From Natrinema longum (GTDB taxonomy: Archaea; Halobacteriota; Halobacteria; Halobacteriales; Natrialbaceae), in NCBI RefSeq assembly GCF_017352095.1, contig NZ_CP071463.1, positions 1,612,001 through 1,676,000 of the forward strand: a stretch of 64,000 nucleotides of DNA, read 5' to 3'. Below, piece by piece: positions 35,980 through 44,351 of the stretch. The notes below the pieces were generated by a model. It was not told the origin of the DNA. It made no database searches and worked only from the letters and a program-made list of their open reading frames with translations. The position numbers and the translations under genes were made by a program. Position 1 is the stretch's first letter; every line of letters begins with the position of its first letter.

Positions 35980-36555
35980 GTGATCGACTGGAAACTGGAC
36001 GGGTTCCTGCCGACCCAGCGGCAACCGGCTCCGGTACTGGAGACCGCCGACGACCTCGACGTGTTGCTCGCCCGCGGCAGTGCGGCGGCGATCGACCTGT
36101 TCGTCTGCTACGTGTTGATCGAACTTCCGTTGATATACGGCTTCAGCGTGGTCTTCAGCGGGCCGTACGAGGCCCTCGGCGGGTACGCGATCGTCCTGTC
36201 GCTGGTCGTCCTCGCGCCGATTTACGCCAGCTACTCGTTCGTTCTCGAGTGGCGCTACGGCCGGACCCCCGGGAAAGTAAACCGCGGCCTGCTGGTCGTC
36301 ATGGCGGACGGCTGTCCGTGCACCTACCGCGCCAGTGCCGTGCGGAACCTCTTTCGATACGTCGATCTGCTCGGCGTCCCGCCGGTCGTGGTCGGCCTCG
36401 TGGCGGCGCTGGCGACCGACGGCCGTCGCCTCGGCGACCGCGCGGCCGGGACGGTCGTCGTTCAGTCGACGGCACCGACGGATGGCAACGCGGCGGCCTC
36501 AGCGGACGGTGAGACGAGTGCGGCCGCTCGAGCGGACGAACCACGAGAGAACTGA
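35980..36555 (+). CDS. RDD-family membrane protein
   Basis: A 191-residue protein with three or four hydrophobic helices. It has LLARGSAAAIDLFVCYVLIELP, in which Arg and Asp sit at the RDD positions, then WRYGRTPGKVNRGLLVVMADG, and RNLFRYVDLLGVPPVV. These are the conserved blocks of the RDD family, whose members are mostly uncharacterised membrane proteins with suggested transport roles. Translation starts with GTG at 35980; the nearby ATG upstream is out of frame and runs into a stop. The C-terminal tail is Ala/Asp-rich and low-complexity. It is convergent with the ABC ATPase gene. Confidence 0.75.
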   Translation: MIDWKLDGFLPTQRQPAPVLETADDLDVLLARGSAAAIDLFVCYVLIELPLIYGFSVVFSGPYEALGGYAIVLSLVVLAPIYASYSFVLEWRYGRTPGKVNRGLLVVMADGCPCTYRASAVRNLFRYVDLLGVPPVVVGLVAALATDGRRLGDRAAGTVVVQSTAPTDGNAAASADGETSAAARADEPREN

Positions 36556-36582
36556 CCGCTCCGAGGCGACACGGCGACCGCC

Positions 36583-37668
36583 TCAGGCGATCCGGACGCC
36601 GGAGTCGTCGTCGAACAGCTGGATGGACTCGGACTGGAAGACGAGTCCGTACTCCTCGCCGCCGCCCTCGAAGTCGGGATCGGTGACGACGACGATTTCG
36701 CCGAACTCCGTCTCGAAGAAGCTGTGCGTCGCATCGCCTAAGGGCTCGTCCAGTAAGTGCGTCGCTGGAATGCCGGTCTCGGGGTCGTCGCTGACGGTGA
36801 TATACTGCGGGCGGAGCCCGACGCGGACGTCGTCGCCGGCCCACCCCTCGAGCCCCTCGCGGGCGAGGTCGTACTCGTAGTTGCCGACGACCAGTTCGGC
36901 GGTCCCGTTGACGGCCCTGACGGTGCCCTCGAAGAACTGGGTCGACGGCTGGCCGATGAACTGGCTGACGAACTGCGAACTCGGTTCGTCGTAGACCTCC
37001 TTGGGCGGGGCGACCTGCTCGAGTTCGCCGTCGTTGATGACCGCGACGCGGTCGGACATCGTCATCGCCTCCTCCTGATCGTGGGTCACGTACAGCGTCG
37101 GGCAGCCGATCTCATCGGTCACCTTCTCGACGACCGGCCGCAACTCGGCCTTGAGTTTGGCGTCCAGATCCGACATGGGTTCGTCGAACAGGAAGACCTC
37201 CGGATCGCGCACGAGCGATCGGCCGAGCGCGACGCGCTGTTGTTGGCCGCCCGAGAGGTCGGCGGGCATTTTCTCGAGTTGGTCGGTGATCTGGAGGAGC
37301 TTCGCGGCCTCCCGGACGCGAGCCATGCGCTCTTCCCGCGAGAAGCCCGTGATCTTGAGACCGTAGGCCATGTTCTCCTGAACGCTCATGTGGGGGTACA
37401 GCGCGATGTCCTGGAAGAGCAACGCGATGTTGCGCTCCTGGACCGGCGTGTCCGTCACGTCCCGATCGCCGAACCTGATCGTGCCGCTGGTCGGCTTGTT
37501 TAGTCCCGCGACACACCGCAGCGTCGTGGTCTTCCCACACCCCGAGGGGCCGACGAGCGTCACGAACTCGCCGTCCTCGATGGTCAGGTCGACGTCGTCG
37601 ACTGCGACGATGTCGTTGCCCGATTCCTCGTACACTTTCGTCAGGTTCCGAATCTCGATAGCTGTCAT
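36583..37668 (-). CDS. Sugar-type ABC importer ATP-binding protein (MalK/UgpC-like)
   Basis: A 361-residue ABC ATPase with a C-terminal regulatory OB-fold domain, as in MalK/UgpC (CUT1) importers. Motifs: Walker A GPSGCGKTT at residues 40-48, Q-loop in LLFQDIALYPHMSV, signature LSGGQQQR at 138-145, Walker B VFLFDEP at 158-164 and the H-loop in VTHDQEEAMT. It energises uptake by the two permeases encoded upstream on the same strand. It is last in the four-gene order receptor, permease, permease, ATPase, 46 bases after the permease at 37715. Confidence 0.93.
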   Translation of the reverse strand: MTAIEIRNLTKVYEESGNDIVAVDDVDLTIEDGEFVTLVGPSGCGKTTTLRCVAGLNKPTSGTIRFGDRDVTDTPVQERNIALLFQDIALYPHMSVQENMAYGLKITGFSREERMARVREAAKLLQITDQLEKMPADLSGGQQQRVALGRSLVRDPEVFLFDEPMSDLDAKLKAELRPVVEKVTDEIGCPTLYVTHDQEEAMTMSDRVAVINDGELEQVAPPKEVYDEPSSQFVSQFIGQPSTQFFEGTVRAVNGTAELVVGNYEYDLAREGLEGWAGDDVRVGLRPQYITVSDDPETGIPATHLLDEPLGDATHSFFETEFGEIVVVTDPDFEGGGEEYGLVFQSESIQLFDDDSGVRIA

Positions 37669-37714
37669 ATGTTAGTTTGGATCGTTGTTTTGGTTGCGAA
37701 CGTAGGACACGCTC

Positions 37715-38587
37715 TCAGAGGGCTCTGACCTGGAACCCCTTCAGCAGGTAGCTCTGCATGAAGTAGGCGAACAGCAGCGGTGGCAGCGTCATGGCCAGCG
37801 AGACCGCCATCAGGTAGGCGTCCGGGAGGAACTGGGCCTGCCCCATCGCCCGGAGGATGCCGGGTGCGAACGTCGTGGTGTCGGTCGACGGCAGGAGGAT
37901 CTGCGCGAACGTGAAGTCGTTCCAGGCGAGTGCGAAGGCGAACAGCGCCGCGGCGATGATCGCCGGCCGGCACTGGGGGACGACGACGTCGCGGAAGCTC
38001 CGCCAGCGCGAGGCACCGTCGACCCACGCGGCCTCCTCGTGAGCCTCGGGGATCGTCATGATGTACTTCCACATCAGCCACACCGCGAAGGGCATCGAGA
38101 TCGCCGACAGTGCGATGATGAGTCCGACGCGGGTTCCGAGCAGTCCGATCGACCGCCAGATCTGGTAGAGCGGAATGCCGATGACGATGGGACTGAAGAG
38201 ATACCCGACGAGGAGGATTCGCGCGAAGTTCTCCTTGTGGGGAAACTCCAGTCGCGCGAGACCGTACCCCGCGATCAGCGAGACGATGACCACCGTGACG
38301 ATGGTCCCGATGGCCACGACGACCGTATTGAACATGTAGGTATACATCTCCGGGTCCGTCAGGACCGTGAAATTGTCGAGCGTGAATATCCCGGGTGTGG
38401 GGAAGTAGGTGATGGCGTCCTCGACCGTCTCGTAGTCGGTGAACGCGAGCTGAGTCAGCCAGTAGATCGGCCAGGCACCGACGAGGACGATGATCGCAGT
38501 GCTGAGGAGTTTCAGTAGTTCGATGACTCGAGTCTCGTCGTCGTACGAGAGGCCGAACACCCCTCCCGGTGGCTCACTCTGACTCAT
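37715..38587 (-). CDS. Carbohydrate ABC transporter permease (MalG-like)
   Basis: A 290-residue membrane protein with about six helices. The cytoplasmic EAA loop is visible as EAHEEAAWVDGASRWRSFRDVVVP (Glu-Ala start and conserved Gly), where the ATPase docks. The C-terminal part is MQSYLLKGFQVRAL. It overlaps the upstream permease gene by four bases (38584-38587), showing translational coupling, and the pair forms the translocation pore of a CUT1-type importer. Confidence 0.92.
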   Translation of the reverse strand: MSQSEPPGGVFGLSYDDETRVIELLKLLSTAIIVLVGAWPIYWLTQLAFTDYETVEDAITYFPTPGIFTLDNFTVLTDPEMYTYMFNTVVVAIGTIVTVVIVSLIAGYGLARLEFPHKENFARILLVGYLFSPIVIGIPLYQIWRSIGLLGTRVGLIIALSAISMPFAVWLMWKYIMTIPEAHEEAAWVDGASRWRSFRDVVVPQCRPAIIAAALFAFALAWNDFTFAQILLPSTDTTTFAPGILRAMGQAQFLPDAYLMAVSLAMTLPPLLFAYFMQSYLLKGFQVRAL

Positions 38588-39537
38588 GTCGTCGTCTCCA
38601 CCTCCTCGCTGGGGTTGAAGAGTTTGAAGTAGACGATCGCCGACGCCAAGAGGAAGAGGAACATGACGATGGAGATCGCGTTGGCGAGCCCGTAGGCCTG
38701 GTCCGTGTAGACGGTCTTGTAGGCCAACACGGGGAGCGTGGTCGTGGCGTTACCGGGGCCACCCTGTGTGAGCTGCCAGATGATGTCGAACTTGTTGAAC
38801 ATGAACACCGACCGGAGCAAGACGACGACCAGAACGATCCCCATGAGACGTGGCAGCGTGATATCGCGGAACATCTGCCACCGGTTCGCGCCACAGACCT
38901 TCGCCGCCTCGTAGAACCGATCGGGAATCGCGCGCAACTGTGCGAGCGTGAAGATGGTAACGAAGACGGCGAACTTCCAGCTGCCGACGAGGATCAAAAG
39001 CCGCATCGCCCAATCGCGCGAGCCAAGCGGCGCTTCCTGAGCGCCCCACAGGCCGAACCACTCGGCACCGTACATCTGGAACACGCCCCCGAGCGGGTCG
39101 AATACCCGAAGCGCCACCAGCGAGACGATGATCGTCGGGATCAGGTAGGCCGTAAAGACCACCGCGGTGAGCAACTTCTGGCCCCGCGTGATGCGGTTGA
39201 GGACGAGTGCCATCCAGAGGCCAACGGCGAGCTGGATGAGGGTACTGCCGACCATGTAGACGACCCCGCGCCACAGCGACCCCCAGAACGTGGAAATGTT
39301 CAGGACCTCGGCGTAGTTCGCGAGGCCGACCCACTCCCACTCGGGGTTGAGCGTGTGGATGTCGTGTAACGATGCCCAGAACGCGAAGACGATCGGAAAC
39401 ACCGCGATAAGTGTATACAGTACGACGACTGGGAGGACGGTCCCGAACCCGGCGACGGTCTCCCGTTCCACGGGCAGCTCGTCCCACGGGATATACGTCC
39501 TGCGAGGTCGAATCGATTCTCCGGTTTCACTGGCCAT
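38584..39537 (-). CDS. Sugar ABC transporter permease (MalF/UgpA-like)
   Basis: A 317-residue membrane protein with about six helices. The EAA loop appears as DRFYEAAKVCGANRWQMFRDITLP. The start is placed at the ATG at 39537 (MASETGESIRPRRTYIPWDE) since the extra 18 residues of the open frame upstream are polar and not family-like. It follows the receptor gene after 105 bases, a gap that includes a small GC hairpin, and overlaps the next permease by four bases. Confidence 0.9.
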   Translation of the reverse strand: MASETGESIRPRRTYIPWDELPVERETVAGFGTVLPVVVLYTLIAVFPIVFAFWASLHDIHTLNPEWEWVGLANYAEVLNISTFWGSLWRGVVYMVGSTLIQLAVGLWMALVLNRITRGQKLLTAVVFTAYLIPTIIVSLVALRVFDPLGGVFQMYGAEWFGLWGAQEAPLGSRDWAMRLLILVGSWKFAVFVTIFTLAQLRAIPDRFYEAAKVCGANRWQMFRDITLPRLMGIVLVVVLLRSVFMFNKFDIIWQLTQGGPGNATTTLPVLAYKTVYTDQAYGLANAISIVMFLFLLASAIVYFKLFNPSEEVETTT

Positions 39538-39600
39538 ATTTACGTTCGTTCTCCATCCATGCATGTTAATCTCACGGTCATCTGTAAACAACCCGTTCAG

Positions 39601-39622
39601 CCCCGAACGTGACTAAACGGGG
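39601..39622 (-). terminator. Possible intercistronic hairpin after the receptor gene
   Basis: CCCCG at 39601-39605 pairs with CGGGG at 39618-39622 across a 12-base loop, just after the receptor stop codon and before the first permease. Hairpins at this place often limit expression of the permeases relative to the receptor. The stem is only five base pairs, so this is tentative. Confidence 0.3.
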
Positions 39623-39642
39623 ACCTGACGGAGTCGGATCGG

Positions 39643-41055
39643 TTATCCGAACTGCTCTTGGGCGGCCGCGAAGGCGTCCTCGAGTTCCCCGCGGCCCCAC
39701 TCGTAGGCCTCCTGGATGGTCATCGACTCGGTGACAACTCGGTTGACCATCTCGCCGTAGAACCACTGCCGTTGCATGTACAGCGACTCGGGCGAGGAGA
39801 TGTTGGCCTCGTCGACGCTGCCGTAGTGGTTGCCCCAGATCTCGTTCTGGCAGTACTCGAGTTTCTCGAGCAGGTGGGGGTGGGCCTGGAAGATGTCCTG
39901 GTTCTGGAAGGCGTCGGAGCCGAGTACGTCGCTGTAAGTCGGCAGGAACCGGCCCGGATCCGCCTCGTAGAAGCTCACGGTTCGCTCCATACTATCGGCG
40001 TAGAGCCACTCGAACCACTCCTTGGCACCCGCCGTGTTCGTGCCGTTCGAGAAGACGTGGTAGCCGTCCGGTGCCGGTGCGGACAGCCAGTTGTCGTCCT
40101 TATCGATCTCTCCCCAGGTCGGATACGCCCGCACCTGTGTGGCCTCGGCCAATCCGCGCAGGGCGTCGTTGTCCTGGGCCTCGGCCGTGAGCGCGGTGAC
40201 GCCGACCGGCCAGGCGTTGAGGTGATAACACTGGGCGTACTGGCCCTGGACCCACTGGCTGAGCGACTCCGCCCAGCCGATGCTGGTCGGGTCCGGCGAG
40301 TACTCGGCGAGGTCCTTCATGTACTGTAACACCATCGTCACCTCCTCCTCGGGGAAGTACACCTCGAGCTCCTCGCGGGCGTCCGGGTCGCTCCACCGGA
40401 GGCCGATCCCGGAGACGCCCGCGCTCGACAGGAGAACGAGGAACTCGTCCTGGCTCTTGCCGGTCGGCATTCCCGCTAACCCGTACCCGCGAGCGTCCAC
40501 CTCGTCCGACTCGTCGATGACCTGAGCGTTGTCGAGGACGTCCTGGAAGGTCTCCGGTTCGTCCAGCCCGAGTTGCTCGTAGATGTCCGCCCGGTACTGG
40601 AAGTTCGAGACGTACAACCCGTGAGGGATCTGGTAGATGTCGTCGCCCTCCCCCAGGAACGCCTCGGTGTTTATCTCCCCGTTGACCTCCTCGATGGACG
40701 AGACCACGTCGTTGACGGTCTCGAGCTGCCCGGTTTCCCAGATGTCGGCCACCTGGTCGAACGTGGACGTGTTGGCGTCCGGCGGCTCGCCCGCCTGAAT
40801 CAGCTGGGCGAGCCGCCCTTCCTGCGTGCCGGACATGCCGCCCTCCTCGATGTTCAACGAGGTGTCGGTCTCGTCCTCGAACTCCGACTCGAGGTCGCCC
40901 CAGAGGGGCTCCCAGGAGTCGTTGTAGTAGTCCGTGATGAAGTGGACCTCGTCGTCACCACCACCACTGCCGCCCAAACAGCCAGCCACGACACCAGTTA
41001 TTCCTGCACCGGCCCCTGCAAGGACCCGACGTCGATTGAAGGTATTTCTTGTCAT
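39643..41055 (-). CDS. ABC transporter extracellular solute-binding lipoprotein
   Basis: A 470-residue family 1 solute-binding protein. The N-terminus has twin Arg (NTFNRRRVLAGAGAG) and the lipobox VAGC with Cys26, so it is Tat-exported and lipid-anchored, as usual for haloarchaeal receptors. The mature part carries VHFITDYYNDSWEPLWGDL and later FSNGTNTAGAKEWFEWLY, matching the maltose/glycerol-3-phosphate receptor type. It is the first gene of the importer operon. The ligand is probably a sugar, oligosaccharide or polyol; it cannot be read from sequence. No sugar-degrading enzyme is encoded nearby to narrow it. Confidence 0.92.
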   Translation of the reverse strand: MTRNTFNRRRVLAGAGAGITGVVAGCLGGSGGGDDEVHFITDYYNDSWEPLWGDLESEFEDETDTSLNIEEGGMSGTQEGRLAQLIQAGEPPDANTSTFDQVADIWETGQLETVNDVVSSIEEVNGEINTEAFLGEGDDIYQIPHGLYVSNFQYRADIYEQLGLDEPETFQDVLDNAQVIDESDEVDARGYGLAGMPTGKSQDEFLVLLSSAGVSGIGLRWSDPDAREELEVYFPEEEVTMVLQYMKDLAEYSPDPTSIGWAESLSQWVQGQYAQCYHLNAWPVGVTALTAEAQDNDALRGLAEATQVRAYPTWGEIDKDDNWLSAPAPDGYHVFSNGTNTAGAKEWFEWLYADSMERTVSFYEADPGRFLPTYSDVLGSDAFQNQDIFQAHPHLLEKLEYCQNEIWGNHYGSVDEANISSPESLYMQRQWFYGEMVNRVVTESMTIQEAYEWGRGELEDAFAAAQEQFG

Positions 41056-41286
41056 CTGCTATCAAGTCCCACTACACAGTGCTAACGGCTTCGGGCAGAC
41101 ATATAAAAGTTCACTATTTTTTCAGATATACGGAGCGGTGATTACATTCTGTCGGGATAACGGATGGGGAAACCCACCGATCGGGGATGCGGAGCGGTAA
41201 TTCCCCCGAAGGCTCGCCGGCCGAACGCGACGGGACGGGTCGGTATCGTCCCGAGCGAACCGGGGTCACGGATACCGGCGTCCTGC

Positions 41287-42825
41287 TTACCGTGTCCCGA
41301 CAGTTTCCGAAACCCAGCCCGTCGCGCCGTCGGGTTTCGGACCGTCCGCCTCGGGGATCTGGAGGTCGCCGTTCCCGTCTCGAGCCCGGACGATCACGTC
41401 GTGTCTCCCGCCCGCTCCGTACTCGTGTCGCCACTGCCGCCAGACGTCCTCGCCCGGAAGGTGGTCGGACAGTTCGGCGTCGACCCAGGTGTCGCCGCCG
41501 TCGGTCGAGACCTCGACGGCCTCGATGCCCCTGGTGCCGGCATAGGCGTGGCCGGCGACTTCGATACGCCCGCCGCCGAGGCGGTTGACCTGCCAGAGCT
41601 TGGCGACCGTCTCCACCGGGCCGGTGCCGTGCCAGCCGCGGTGTTCCCAGTAGCCCATCGTCTCCTCGTCGCGAACCTCGATCTCGGTCAGCCACTTCAC
41701 GTTGATCTCGCCCCAGTGACCCGGCACCAGTGCACGCAGCGGAGCGCCGTGTGCCCGCGGCAACGGGCGACCGTTCATACGGAAGGCCAACAGCCCCGGC
41801 CGTAGCGCCTCGAGCGGGAACTCGTTGTAGTAGCCGTCCGCGCCGTGCAGGATAACGCGAGTCCCACGGGGAGTTGCCTCCTCGAGGAGCGCCTCGACGG
41901 GCACGCCGCTCCAGAGGGCCGTATCCATCTGCCGGCCGTTGAGCTGGTCGCCGACGCAGCGTAACGTGACGAACCGGTCCTCGAGGGGCATGGCTTCGAT
42001 GTCCGCGAACTCGTACTCCGCCTCCGCTTCGACGGCCCCCGTAATCGAGAGCGACCACTCCTCGCGGTCGACGGCGGGGTCGACGTTGGCGATGTCGACT
42101 TCGTAGAAGTCCGTGCTGACCAGCGGCTCGAGTCCCTCGACGGCGAGCGACTGCTCTTTCGCCCGCGTGAGCGACTCTCGAACCGCGGGCCGGGCGTCCG
42201 CGGGGATCTCGAGACCCGGCGGGACCGACTCCTCCCCGGTTCCGCGAACGAAGACGCCGAGCACACTCAGGCCGACCGCCGATCCGACGGCCCCGAGGAC
42301 GCGCCGCCGGCCGAGAGAGCCGAGGGTGGCGTCCCCGTCGGCGGCGAGCGCGGCCACCGCAACCGTCACCAGGGAGACGAGCCCGGCTCCGGCGGCAGTG
42401 GCGGCGCTCGATATCGGCGACCCAGTCAGCCCGAACGCGATCGCACCCGGCAGCGCCGTTCCGACGACCACGCCGGCAGCGGGCATGGCACCTCGGCGGG
42501 CCAGTGTCTCGCGGACGGGACCGCGTCCCCACAGGAGCAAGACGCCGGGCAGCGCCGCCAGTCCGAAACAGACACACGTCAGTGCGATGGCCGTCAGGAA
42601 GGCCAACTGGTGGCCGAGCGTGCCGAGTTCGGTGATCGCGACGGCCACGAGTGCGTCGGGGCTGAGTGCGACGACGAGTCGATCGATCGGCGTCGCGACG
42701 AACGCCGGCCGTCGGCCGACGGCCAAGTACGAGCCCCCCACGGCGGCGAGTCCCGCCGCGAGTGCCACGGCGACCGGGGGAAGCCACGGACGCACGCGAG
42801 CGGCCGTTCTCCGTATGGGAGACAT
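41287..42825 (-). CDS. Membrane-linked molybdopterin oxidoreductase, sulfite-oxidase family
   Basis: A 512-residue protein in two parts. Residues 1-165 contain about four or five membrane helices. After LGRRRVLGAVGSAVG, which is a Tat-like signal inside the chain, comes a sulfite-oxidase-type catalytic domain. Cys290 in FVTLRCVGDQLNGRQMD is the expected Mo ligand; WSGVPVEALLEEA and GHWGEINVKWLTEIEV follow in family order, and a C-terminal Ig-like dimerisation domain ends with RARDGNGDLQIPEADG. It probably oxidises or reduces a small oxyanion or sulfoxide outside the membrane. No cytochrome or molybdenum cofactor gene is next to it. Substrate unknown. Confidence 0.85.
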   Translation of the reverse strand: MSPIRRTAARVRPWLPPVAVALAAGLAAVGGSYLAVGRRPAFVATPIDRLVVALSPDALVAVAITELGTLGHQLAFLTAIALTCVCFGLAALPGVLLLWGRGPVRETLARRGAMPAAGVVVGTALPGAIAFGLTGSPISSAATAAGAGLVSLVTVAVAALAADGDATLGSLGRRRVLGAVGSAVGLSVLGVFVRGTGEESVPPGLEIPADARPAVRESLTRAKEQSLAVEGLEPLVSTDFYEVDIANVDPAVDREEWSLSITGAVEAEAEYEFADIEAMPLEDRFVTLRCVGDQLNGRQMDTALWSGVPVEALLEEATPRGTRVILHGADGYYNEFPLEALRPGLLAFRMNGRPLPRAHGAPLRALVPGHWGEINVKWLTEIEVRDEETMGYWEHRGWHGTGPVETVAKLWQVNRLGGGRIEVAGHAYAGTRGIEAVEVSTDGGDTWVDAELSDHLPGEDVWRQWRHEYGAGGRHDVIVRARDGNGDLQIPEADGPKPDGATGWVSETVGTR

Positions 42826-42905
42826 TATATACCAATATCGCCTCGGCGGCTATGAAAGCTTCCCCAAACGCCGCTGGCTCGTGGGCTGTGAGATGGACCG
42901 GCCGT

Positions 42906-42985
42906 GAGACGGACTCCTATCGGTCAGTGCCGACGCCCCGCCCAGCCGTGCGAGTGCACCGAGAACCGACAGCGGACCGTCTGAG
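42906..42985 (+). repeat. Dispersed palindromic repeat family 2, copy 4 (divergent)
   Basis: Begins gagacggactcctatcggtc and ends gacagcggaccgtctgag, with the GTCAGTGCCG block of the other copies but an altered centre. It lies in the 185-base gap between the MFS gene and the sulfite-oxidase-like gene. Confidence 0.6.
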
Positions 42986-43010
42986 GAGCGGCACGGACGA
43001 GGCACCGACG

Positions 43011-44309
43011 CTACCCTTCGTCCGCTTTCGCGCCCGCCCTCGAGACGTCGGGGTTTCGCAACAGCGGGAGCGAGACGATCGTCAGGCAACTCAAGACGAG
43101 CGCGGCACAGAGTACGTACGTCAACTGGTAGCCAAACCAGAGGTCGACGGCGGGGATCGCGATCAGCGGTCCGAGACTGAGCCCGACGTCACCCATCACC
43201 TGGTAGACGCCGCCCATCCGTCCGAGTTCGTCGCCAGGGGTGAGATCGCCCATGATCGCGAGCAGCGCCGGTGCGGCCGCGCCCATCCCGCCGCCGACGA
43301 GGACGATCGCTCCGAGCAGCGCCTCGATCGTCGGGACGTAGGCGATGATCAGAAAGCCCGCGCCCATCGCCAGAAACGCGGGCACCGTCAGCAGCGTCCG
43401 ATCGCTGACCATGTCCGACACCCAGCCGGTGACCATGGTCATCGATCCCGACGTGAGCACGCCCAGCCCCATCACGATCCCGCTGACGCCCGCCGCGCCG
43501 AGCGCCGAGAGCTCGAGGCCGGCGTCGCTGGCGTAGCGGGCGAGCGTCGAGAGGATGATCCCGCCCCAGAGGAATCGAAGGGTGAAGTTCCCGTACCCGA
43601 TCAGGACGACGGTCGGGTTGCCGGCGAGCAGCGACGGGACCTCCCGGAGCTTGGCGGCTCGCCCTTCCGCGCCCCCGTGGACGTCCGGCAGGACGAGCGT
43701 CGCGACGGTGCCGGCGATCAACGCGAGCACGCCGGCAGCGAGAAACGCCGTCTGCATGCTGGCGAGATCGGTCAGCACGCCCCCGACGACGAGCCCGGTC
43801 GGGAAGCCCAGCGACTGCCCGCCACGCATGTAGCCGACCCACCGGCCGCGGTTGTCGGCGGTCGTCACGTACGTGATCGTCGCGAACGCCCCGATGAAGA
43901 CGAACGCGCTCCCGACGCCCCAGAACAGCCGCGCCAGAACGAAGACGACCCCCGGCAGCGACACGTCGCCGAGCAACGGTACCGTTCCGAGATCCGTCGG
44001 CGGCGTGTGGAGGCCGACGATGTAGCCAAACGGGGCCAGCGCCTGCGTGAACAGCCCGAAGATCATCGGTTTCCGCGCGCCGACCTGGTCGATGATCGTC
44101 CCGGCCGGCGTGTTCATGAACAGTCGCGCGATCCGGTTGGCCGAGAGGATCACGCTCAGCATGACCGCGCTGATCACGAGTTTCTCGTCGAGCAGCGGCA
44201 GCGTCGGAAAGGCGACGCCCGTCGCCACCCCGCCGAAGAAGACGCCGGCGATGACTGCGAGGGCGATCGTCCTGATCTCGGCCGTCGAATAGGGGGACTG
44301 TTCAGACAT
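43011..44309 (-). CDS. Major facilitator superfamily transporter
   Basis: A 432-residue protein with 12 predicted helices. The first cytoplasmic loop reads ANRIARLFMNTPAGTIIDQVGARKP, the degenerate A-motif of MFS drug-efflux-type carriers. The second half has GWVSDMVSDRTLL at the equivalent place. Substrate unknown. It lies 42 bases downstream of a minus-strand acyl-CoA ligase gene, so it may be cotranscribed with it and move a related acid. Confidence 0.88.
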   Translation of the reverse strand: MSEQSPYSTAEIRTIALAVIAGVFFGGVATGVAFPTLPLLDEKLVISAVMLSVILSANRIARLFMNTPAGTIIDQVGARKPMIFGLFTQALAPFGYIVGLHTPPTDLGTVPLLGDVSLPGVVFVLARLFWGVGSAFVFIGAFATITYVTTADNRGRWVGYMRGGQSLGFPTGLVVGGVLTDLASMQTAFLAAGVLALIAGTVATLVLPDVHGGAEGRAAKLREVPSLLAGNPTVVLIGYGNFTLRFLWGGIILSTLARYASDAGLELSALGAAGVSGIVMGLGVLTSGSMTMVTGWVSDMVSDRTLLTVPAFLAMGAGFLIIAYVPTIEALLGAIVLVGGGMGAAAPALLAIMGDLTPGDELGRMGGVYQVMGDVGLSLGPLIAIPAVDLWFGYQLTYVLCAALVLSCLTIVSLPLLRNPDVSRAGAKADEG

Positions 44310-44351
44310 TCAAGCAGTAGCTACCGATTCGAGCGCTCGCGTACAAGTGGC

